DNA from: Phytoactinopolyspora endophytica
GTDB lineage: Bacteria > Actinomycetota > Actinomycetes > Jiangellales > Jiangellaceae
NCBI RefSeq assembly: GCF_004138495.1
Contig: NZ_ML142852.1
Span: 116,801 to 129,194, forward strand
Direction of reading: 5' to 3'
Length of the DNA: 12,394 bases
Part shown: positions 7,009-12,394 of the stretch, piece by piece
How positions within the stretch are numbered: the stretch's first letter is position 1
Layout of the letters: each line of letters opens with the position of its first letter
Translations under genes and position numbers: made by a program
The notes under the pieces: model-generated
What the model saw: the letters and a program-made list of their open reading frames with translations, nothing else
Databases searched by the model: none
Told to the model about the DNA's origin: nothing

Positions 7009-7656
7009 ATGACGGAGTACACGGCGTCGACCCGAGCCGGTCCGGGCGGTCCGGGCGGTCCGGGCGAGCCTGAACGTGCGCCGCGCCGGCTACGCGCCGA
7101 TGCGCAGCGCAACATCGACTCCCTGCTTGAGGCCGCGAAGTCCGTCTTCAACACGTCCAGCGTGGACGCGCCCGCGAAGGAGATCGCTGATCTGGCCGGT
7201 GTCGGGGTCGGAACGCTGTACCGGCATTTCCCGCAGCGCTCGGACCTGGTCAAGGCAGTCTTTCAGCGCGAAGTGGATGCCACCGCGGACGCGGCGCAGA
7301 CACTGGCCGCAACGCATGAGCCCGGCGTAGCACTCGAGAAATGGATCCACCGGTACACCGAGTTCATCGCGACCAAACGAGGACTCGCCAAGGCGCTGCA
7401 CTCAGGTGACCCGGCATTCGACGCTCTGCCCGGCTACTTCATGCAGCGGCTCGGCCCTGCCGCCGGCTCACTGCTCGAAGCTGCCGTCGGCGCCGGCGAG
7501 ATTCGTGACGGCATCGCGCCCAAGGACCTCCTAAGCGCCGTCGCCAAGCTCTGCATGCCGATGAGCGATGAGGACGCCACATTCAACCAACGCATGGTCG
7601 CACTCCTCATCGACGGACTACGCTACGGCGCCGACGCGAACCAGCACCACTCCTGA
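7009..7656 (+). CDS. TetR/AcrR-family transcriptional repressor
   Basis: The 215-residue product has an N-terminal TetR DNA-binding domain: helix 1 RNIDSLLEAAKSVF (34-47), then the helix-turn-helix KEIADLAGVGVGTLYRHFPQ (57-76), which is typical. The remaining 130 or so residues are the helical ligand/dimer domain, probably of the SbtR-like group. The start ATG 7009 follows AAGGAG by 4 nt. The first 25 residues are unusual: a Gly-Pro stretch (GPGGPGGPG) encoded by three copies of a 9-bp repeat, then basic residues. Divergence from the MFS gene and the inverted repeat between them indicate that it represses the exporter and itself until a ligand binds. The ligand is unknown. Confidence 0.93.
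   Translation: MTEYTASTRAGPGGPGGPGEPERAPRRLRADAQRNIDSLLEAAKSVFNTSSVDAPAKEIADLAGVGVGTLYRHFPQRSDLVKAVFQREVDATADAAQTLAATHEPGVALEKWIHRYTEFIATKRGLAKALHSGDPAFDALPGYFMQRLGPAAGSLLEAAVGAGEIRDGIAPKDLLSAVAKLCMPMSDEDATFNQRMVALLIDGLRYGADANQHHS
7039..7065 (+). repeat. Three tandem copies of a 9-bp unit (GGTCCGGGC) inside tetR
   Basis: The unit occurs at 7039-7047, 7048-7056 and 7057-7065 without mismatch. Being 9 bp long, it adds Gly-Pro-Gly triplets to the repressor's N-terminal tail without shifting frame. Copy number may vary between strains. Confidence 0.85.
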
Positions 7657-7814
7657 ACTCTGCTCGGGTCCGTGCGGGGGCGCTACGCCTTGAGCAGTTG
7701 CTCGCTCACCCCTAGTGCCCCTGGAGCCGCTGCGCCCTCGGGCGGGCAGACTGCGTCGCCGTTCTGCCGCCACGCATTGCTGCCTGCACGCGACGTCATC
7801 GTGTGCGGGACACC
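7657..7814. other. Convergent intergenic region between tetR and the PucR-family gene
   Basis: Both flanking genes end here. No gene is visible in these 158 nt. Small inverted repeats occur, GAGCA-GT-TGCTC (7692-7703) and a bulged CTGC/GCAG stem (7730-7749), either of which might help terminate both transcripts. None is a strong terminator. Confidence 0.3.
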
Positions 7815-9455
7815 TCACGCGAGGCTCAGCGCACGCAGCGCCAACCACGTCGTCGCGGCGACGTCCGGATCGCGCAGCTCCCGGCCGAGCAACGCCTCGG
7901 CCCGGCCGATCCGGTATCGCAAGGTGTTGCGGTGCGCGTCCAGTTCCCGGGCGGCCGCCTCCCATTGGCCCTGATGCCGCAGATAGGCCACGACCGCGTC
8001 GACGATCTCAGATCGCTCCTGCGCCAACAGCGGCTCGAGCACCGCCTGCGCGCGCGACGCTGCCATCCCGACGACCGTGCCCTGCGCATCCCCGGGCGCC
8101 CCGGGGTCTATCCCGGCGACCACTTCGCCCACCGACGCCGCCGCACGCCGTCGGAGGTCCGCGACCAGACGAGAACGCTGCGCCGCCAGCTGCTCGAGCG
8201 GGACCGGCGGCCCGACCAGGGCACACGCGCCCTCCCCGTGCACGGCCAGGGCCTCCCGCAGCGCAGCCGGATCGAACCGCCGCCCGTCGTCGGCGACGAC
8301 GCACCATGCCCCGCCGCTTCGAGAATCCGCGCCGGCCGCAGGTGCACCCTCCGGGTCCACCGAACTGGCCGCTCCGGCCGTCGGCGCGGAACGAGCATCG
8401 TGCGCCCCGGCTCGGTCACCGGATGCGGCGCGCTCAGGGACACCGAGCGCGTCCCCGTCGGGCCAGGCGGTGGCGACCGCGTCGAGAGCCGTGTCCCCGT
8501 CCACGCCATCGATCGCAACGACACGCACCGGCCCTTCCGGAACGGTGATCCGGAGTCGAGCGGCCAGCTGACGAGCCGCGGCGATTTCGCCCAGGTCCAG
8601 CAGCTGCGCGACGGCGGCCCTCGACGCCATCTCCGCCTCGCCGCGCCGACGACCCCGCACGGCATCCAGGCTCAGCAGCGCGCACGCGGTGAGCACGACG
8701 TGCCGGCTCGTCGCCGAGATCGGCGGCGGTGCCCCGGTCGCGAGGAACCCGACGACACGATCACCCGTCGCCAGGGGATGTACGACGACATCGTCATCGC
8801 CCAGCGGGAAGGTCGCGGCCGCCCGGATTCCCGCCATCCGCAGCCGCACCGTCTCGGACCGCAGGATCCGCACATCGCGCTCGCGGTCGCCCGGCCAGAC
8901 GGCCCTCAACTCCCCGTCCGGATCCAGGTGAGCCGCCCATCCGGAGACAGCCGCCGCCAGCGCCCGGAGCACCTCGGGGACCGGATCCGTTCCGATCGCC
9001 GCGTCGACGAGCCTGCGGTGCGCTTCCAGCGCGGCGGACAGCTCACGCCGGTCCTCATTCGAGACGGCGGCCCAGAACGCCCTGGTAATGGCGAGGAACG
9101 GCGTCGGCTCCGGCACTTCCAGCAAGCACAGCCCGGCGTCGCGACACGCATTCACCAGCCGTGGGGGCACCGTCCGATGCACCGGTCCGACGCCGAACGC
9201 CAGCGCAGCCACCCCGCCCCGGACCAGCCGCTCCACATACTCGCGGCACCCTGAGAGATCCCTCGGCAGGGTCAGGCCGGTGGTGAGCACGAGCTCGCCC
9301 CCGTCGAGATAGACCGTGGGATCCGGCAGCTCGCTGACATGCACCGCGCTGATGCCCGCGTCGGGAGGGACCTCGGGGTCGACCGGACACAGGTCGCCGG
9401 GCAGAACATCGCACAGGGCGGCGAGGCTCACCATTCCAACCGATGGAGAGTTCAC
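7815..9455 (-). CDS. PucR-family transcriptional regulator
   Basis: The 546-residue protein has the PucR layout. An N-terminal PucR ligand-sensing domain covers about residues 10-125 (ISAVHVSELPDPTVYLDGGELVLTTG and GVAALAFGVG are typical). A weakly conserved central region follows. The C-terminal helix-turn-helix (about 484-540) contains the family hallmark HRNTLRYRIGRAEALLG, after YLRHQGQWEAAARELDA. An Ala/Gly/Ser/Asp-rich linker at about 338-382 interrupts the central region. The start is GTG 9455, preceded by AAGG at 7 nt. An internal ATG at 9434 has no properly spaced ribosome-binding site. PucR-type proteins often activate nearby nitrogen-compound catabolic genes, and a PucR-type regulator, GabR, controls GABA use in Corynebacterium. 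Divergence from gabT makes that role likely here (inference). Confidence 0.92.
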   Translation of the reverse strand: MNSPSVGMVSLAALCDVLPGDLCPVDPEVPPDAGISAVHVSELPDPTVYLDGGELVLTTGLTLPRDLSGCREYVERLVRGGVAALAFGVGPVHRTVPPRLVNACRDAGLCLLEVPEPTPFLAITRAFWAAVSNEDRRELSAALEAHRRLVDAAIGTDPVPEVLRALAAAVSGWAAHLDPDGELRAVWPGDRERDVRILRSETVRLRMAGIRAAATFPLGDDDVVVHPLATGDRVVGFLATGAPPPISATSRHVVLTACALLSLDAVRGRRRGEAEMASRAAVAQLLDLGEIAAARQLAARLRITVPEGPVRVVAIDGVDGDTALDAVATAWPDGDALGVPERAASGDRAGAHDARSAPTAGAASSVDPEGAPAAGADSRSGGAWCVVADDGRRFDPAALREALAVHGEGACALVGPPVPLEQLAAQRSRLVADLRRRAAASVGEVVAGIDPGAPGDAQGTVVGMAASRAQAVLEPLLAQERSEIVDAVVAYLRHQGQWEAAARELDAHRNTLRYRIGRAEALLGRELRDPDVAATTWLALRALSLA

Positions 9456-9590
9456 AGGTCCACCTTGGATGAATCGACCAAGTATGCAATAGCGATGGTC
9501 AGATCATCCCATGACGCCGGCGGCGATGAGTCCTTACCGTGCTTCCACATGCCCGACGAACGCCAGGCGGGCGCGGCACGAGGAGGATGT
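9456..9590. promoter_or_regulatory. Divergent control region between the PucR-family gene and gabT
   Basis: Promoters for both genes should lie in these 135 nt, although I could not fix -35/-10 boxes with confidence. Two inverted repeats stand out: CTTGG-N9-CCAAG (9464-9482), and a 15-bp imperfect palindrome GATGGTC-A-GATCATC (9494-9508, 6 of 7 pairs). Either could bind the PucR-family protein. Confidence 0.45.
9580..9586 (+). promoter_or_regulatory. Strong ribosome-binding site that sets the gabT start
   Basis: GAGGAGG ends 4 nt before GTG 9591 and is the best Shine-Dalgarno in the window. It favours this GTG over the in-frame ATG 9549, which has none. An out-of-frame ATG at 9587 lies between the site and the GTG. 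Confidence 0.7.
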
Positions 9591-10943
9591 GTGGAAGCAC
9601 CCGAACAACGGCGGATCGTCCGGACGGCGATTCCGGGACCCAGATCGACGCAGCTGCACAAACGTCGGCAGGCGAGCATCACCGACGGGTTCGGCGTCAC
9701 CCTGCCGGTCTTCGTGGAGCGCGCCGGTGGCGGCATCATCGTCGACGTCGACGGCAACCACCTCATCGACCTCGCCTCCGGCATCGCGGTCACCAGCGTC
9801 GGCGCCGCTGCGCCCGCCGTCGTCGAGCGCGTCCGCGAGCAGACGGAGCGGTTCACTCACACCTGTTTCATGGTCACCGAATACGACGGGTTCGTGGAGG
9901 TGGCAGAGGCCCTCAACCGGCTCACCCCCGGAGACCACCCCAAGAAGACCGCCTTGTTCACCACCGGCGCCGAGGCGGTGGAGAACGCGGTCAAGATCGC
10001 CCGGACCGCCACCCGCCGCCCGGCCGTCATCGTCCTGGACCACGCGTACCACGGCCGCACCCTGCTCACGATGACCATGACCGCCAAGAACGTTCCGTAC
10101 AAGGACGGGTTCGGCCCGTACGCGCCGGAGGTATACCGGGCGCCGTTCCCGTACCCGTACCGCTGGCCGGGCTGCTCGCGGCACGCGGCCGAGCAGGCCC
10201 TGGACCGGCTCAAGGACATCGTGCTCAGCCAGGTCGGCGCCGACCGGGTGGCTGCGATCGTCGTCGAGCCCATCCAGGGCGAGGGCGGCTTCATCGTTCC
10301 ACCGCCCGGCTACCTGTCCGGTCTGCAGGAGTTCGCCCGGGCCCACGGCATCCTGCTGGTCGCCGACGAGATTCAGACCGGCTTCGCCCGCACGGGCGAC
10401 ATGTTCGCCTGCGGACACGAGGGGATCGTCCCCGATCTGATCTGCACGGCCAAGGCGCTCGGCGGCGGGATGCCGCTGTCCGCCGTGACCGGGCGTGCCG
10501 AGCTGATGGACGCCGTCCCCGCCGGCGGTCTCGGCGGAACCTACGCCGGTAACCCCGTGGCCTGCGCCGCCGCCCTCGGGGCGCTGGAGACCATCGAGCA
10601 GGAGAACCTGGTGGAACGGGCCCGCACCATCGAAGCGCTGGTCATGCCCCGGCTGCGCGATCTGGAGAAAACCAGTCCCGTCGTCGGCGACGTCCGCGGC
10701 CGCGGCGCCATGCTGGCGCTGGAGCTCGTCCGGCCGGGGACGACGGACCCGGCACCGGATGTCGCCAAGGACATCGCGGCCCGCTGCCACGCCGACGGCG
10801 TCGTCGTCCTCGTCTGCGGGACGTATGGCAACGTGATCCGCATGCTGCCGCCGCTGGTCATCGACGACGCTCTCCTGCTGGACGCGCTGTCGGTGCTGGA
10901 GAGCAGCGTCCGCGAACACGTCGTCACGCCCGGAACCTGCTGA
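9591..10943 (+). CDS. gabT: 4-aminobutyrate aminotransferase (class III PLP-dependent)
   Basis: The 450-residue enzyme would transfer the amino group of GABA, or a similar omega-amino acid, to 2-oxoglutarate, giving succinic semialdehyde and glutamate. It shows class III aminotransferase motifs in order: TGAEAVENAVK (125-135) for phosphate binding, DHAYHGRT, VVEPIQGEGGF, VADEIQTGFARTG with D259 contacting the pyridine nitrogen, and TAKALGGG with the PLP lysine K288, then GGTYAGNPVACAAA. FTHTCFMVTEYDGF is close to the typical actinobacterial GabT sequence. The start is GTG 9591, after a strong ribosome-binding site. An aldehyde dehydrogenase gene follows at 35 nt and a PucR regulator is divergent, which supports a GABA/omega-amino-acid catabolic operon. 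Substrate range (GABA, 5-aminovalerate, beta-alanine) cannot be settled from sequence. Confidence 0.93.
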   Translation: MEAPEQRRIVRTAIPGPRSTQLHKRRQASITDGFGVTLPVFVERAGGGIIVDVDGNHLIDLASGIAVTSVGAAAPAVVERVREQTERFTHTCFMVTEYDGFVEVAEALNRLTPGDHPKKTALFTTGAEAVENAVKIARTATRRPAVIVLDHAYHGRTLLTMTMTAKNVPYKDGFGPYAPEVYRAPFPYPYRWPGCSRHAAEQALDRLKDIVLSQVGADRVAAIVVEPIQGEGGFIVPPPGYLSGLQEFARAHGILLVADEIQTGFARTGDMFACGHEGIVPDLICTAKALGGGMPLSAVTGRAELMDAVPAGGLGGTYAGNPVACAAALGALETIEQENLVERARTIEALVMPRLRDLEKTSPVVGDVRGRGAMLALELVRPGTTDPAPDVAKDIAARCHADGVVVLVCGTYGNVIRMLPPLVIDDALLLDALSVLESSVREHVVTPGTC

Positions 10944-10969
10944 TCCACTGATCCACTGATCCACTGATC
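10941..10969 (+). repeat. 8-bp tandem repeat (TGATCCAC x3 plus TGATC) at the gabT stop
   Basis: Exact copies lie at 10941-10948, 10949-10956 and 10957-10964, with a partial copy at 10965-10969. The first TGA is the gabT stop. Because the unit is 8 bp, successive TGA triplets fall in all three reading frames. The repeat ends at the GGAG ribosome-binding site of the next gene (10970-10973), so copy-number change would alter intergenic distance but not coding sequence. Confidence 0.9.
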
Positions 10970-10978
10970 GGAGTATCG

Positions 10979-12394
10979 ATGAGCACTCTGGACAGCTTCG
11001 ACCCGAGAACCGGCCAGACGAACGGCCGTGCCGTGCCGACCGCTCCTGGGGACGTGGACCGCGCGCTCGACGCCGCCGCTCGAGTAGTCGACGAGGTCGC
11101 CGAGCAGCCGCCGCAGATCCAGGCCGGTTGGCTGCGCGCCATCGCCTCGGCCATGGAGAACGACGACGGCCTGCTCCCGCTCGCCGATGCCGAGACCGCC
11201 AAGGGAACCACGCGTCTGAACGCCGAGCTGGTCCGCGCCGTCGAACAGCTCCGTTTCTACGCCGACGTCGCCGAGGAGGGGTCCTGGCTTCGCGCCACCC
11301 TCGACCGGATCCCAACGGGTGCGACGCTGCACAGCGTGCGGCAGCCGCTCGGCCCGGTCGCCGTCTTCGGCGCCAGTAATTTCCCCTTCGCCTACGGCGT
11401 GCTGGGCAACGACACCGGATCCGCGCTGGCGGCGGGCTGTCCGGTCGTCGTCAAGGCCCATCCGGCTCATCCCCTGCTCAGCGAGCGGCTCGGCACGCTC
11501 GCCGCCGCCGCGTTGGCTGACGCGGGTGCCCCGGAGGCTGTGTTCGCTCTGGTCGCTGGGTTCGAGGCCGGCCAGCGTCTGGTGACGGCGCCGGCGACGG
11601 CAGCGGTAGGCTTCACCGGCTCGCAGGCCGGCGGCATGGCGTTGTGGCGGCTGGCCAACGAGCGTCCCGTCGCGATTCCCGTGTACGCGGAGATGGGCAC
11701 GGTGAACCCCGTCCTGGTGACCCCGTCCGCAGGGTCCCGGATCACCGAGCTGGCCGCCGAGCTGGTGAGCGCGTTCACCCTGGGCATGGGCCAGTACTGC
11801 ACCAAGCCCGGCCTGGTGCTGGTACCCCGGGGCAGCGGAGCGGCCGACGCCCTGGCCCGCGCCGTCACCGATGCCGCACCGCAAGGGTGGCTGCTGACAT
11901 CGGCGATCGCGGACGCTTTCCGGTCCGGGCTCCACGAGCTCCAGAAGGCCGGGGCAACCGTCCTCGCAACCGTGCCCGGGCCGGACGGCGGCTGGTCGGT
12001 GCCGACGACCGTGATGTCCGTCGAGGCGTCCGCGCTGCGGCGCGGTTCGAGATTGCTCGAAGAGTGCTTCGGCCCGGTGCTCCTGGTCGCCGAGTACGAC
12101 GACCCGGCGCAGCTGGCGACGGTCATGGAGGAGCTGCAAGGGGCGCTCGCCGCCAGCGTCATCACGTCGGGTGAGCGCGACCCGGATGTCGCCCGGCTGG
12201 TGCGGCGGATCTCGCACACCGTCGGCCGCGTCGTCGTCGACGGCTGGACGCCCGGCGTGGGGTTGACCTGGGGTCAGCAGCACGGCGGGCCGTGGCCGGC
12301 CACCACCGTGCCGTCGGCGACGTCCGTCGGCGCGGCGGCGCTCGACCGGTTCACCCGGCCGGTCGCGTATGAAGGGGTTCCCGACGACGCGCTC
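10979..12394 (+). CDS. Aldehyde dehydrogenase, alpha-ketoglutarate-semialdehyde type, C-terminus cut by window edge
   Basis: There are 472 codons from ATG 10979 and no stop before the window end. Full-length relatives are about 490-525 residues, so little is missing. GGAG lies 5 nt before the start. The sequence reads as the NAD(P)-dependent 2,5-dioxovalerate (KGSA) dehydrogenase branch: FGASNFPFAYGV with oxyanion N134, KAHPAHP with cofactor K159, the Rossmann GFTGS (211-215), catalytic E238 in AEMGTVNP, nucleophile C274 in GQYCTKPG, and the branch-typical end QQHGGPWPATT...SVGAAALDRFTRPVAY. All catalytic residues are present. Placed after gabT, it probably oxidises the semialdehyde formed there (succinic semialdehyde, if GABA is the substrate). 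Oxidation of alpha-ketoglutarate semialdehyde from hydroxyproline or sugar-acid breakdown is the alternative. Confidence 0.88.
   Translation, partial: MSTLDSFDPRTGQTNGRAVPTAPGDVDRALDAAARVVDEVAEQPPQIQAGWLRAIASAMENDDGLLPLADAETAKGTTRLNAELVRAVEQLRFYADVAEEGSWLRATLDRIPTGATLHSVRQPLGPVAVFGASNFPFAYGVLGNDTGSALAAGCPVVVKAHPAHPLLSERLGTLAAAALADAGAPEAVFALVAGFEAGQRLVTAPATAAVGFTGSQAGGMALWRLANERPVAIPVYAEMGTVNPVLVTPSAGSRITELAAELVSAFTLGMGQYCTKPGLVLVPRGSGAADALARAVTDAAPQGWLLTSAIADAFRSGLHELQKAGATVLATVPGPDGGWSVPTTVMSVEASALRRGSRLLEECFGPVLLVAEYDDPAQLATVMEELQGALAASVITSGERDPDVARLVRRISHTVGRVVVDGWTPGVGLTWGQQHGGPWPATTVPSATSVGAAALDRFTRPVAYEGVPDDAL

Noticed and set aside
10541..12283. A 580-codon minus-strand open frame across gabT and the dehydrogenase
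   Set aside because: It spans two well-supported plus-strand genes and their intergenic tandem repeat, and shows no recognisable domain.

Overview
This is a GC-rich window with dense coding, GTG starts and actinobacterial protein families: a PucR regulator beside gabT, an ABC-F ATPase of an actinobacterial type, and a DHA2 exporter with its TetR repressor. It most likely comes from a chromosome of the Actinomycetota (Streptomyces- or Jiangella-like). The genus cannot be fixed from the sequence alone. I see no rRNA, tRNA, CRISPR array, insertion sequence or phage gene.

Layout. Positions 1-1857 (minus strand) hold the front of an ABC importer operon: a lipoprotein substrate-binding protein of the peptide/nickel/opine class, then the start of its first DppB-like permease, cut by the window edge. 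A perfect 13-bp AT-rich palindrome lies in the spacer of its predicted promoter and looks like a Fur/Zur-type metal-regulator operator. Positions 2004-4207 (minus) carry a small SnoaL/NTF2-fold protein and a two-domain ABC-F ATPase. Positions 4317-7656 form an export module: an SDR oxidoreductase and a 14-TM DHA2-family MFS exporter on the minus strand, and a divergent TetR-family repressor. The intergenic region between exporter and repressor contains a 14-bp inverted repeat, a strong operator candidate. Positions 7815-12394 form an amine-catabolism module: a PucR-family regulator (minus) divergent from gabT-like 4-aminobutyrate aminotransferase (plus), followed 35 nt later by an aldehyde dehydrogenase of the alpha-ketoglutarate-semialdehyde type that runs off the right edge.

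How the genes fit together. TetR, MFS and SDR look like a substrate-inducible efflux/modification cassette. The ABC-F next to it may protect ribosomes or act in translation, but no link to the cassette is shown. PucR, GabT and the aldehyde dehydrogenase look like a regulated route from an omega-amino acid (probably GABA) through a semialdehyde to a dicarboxylate. The last step is not catalysed by a typical GabD. Six consecutive genes on the minus strand (MFS to permease) point the same way, but hairpins and promoter-like sequences between them suggest several transcription units.

No wholly new system is evident. The most distinctive signals are the metal-regulator-like operator on the importer, the long inverted repeat at the tetR-MFS boundary, the pairing of GabT with a KGSA-type dehydrogenase, and an 8-bp tandem repeat between those two genes that puts stop codons in all three frames.
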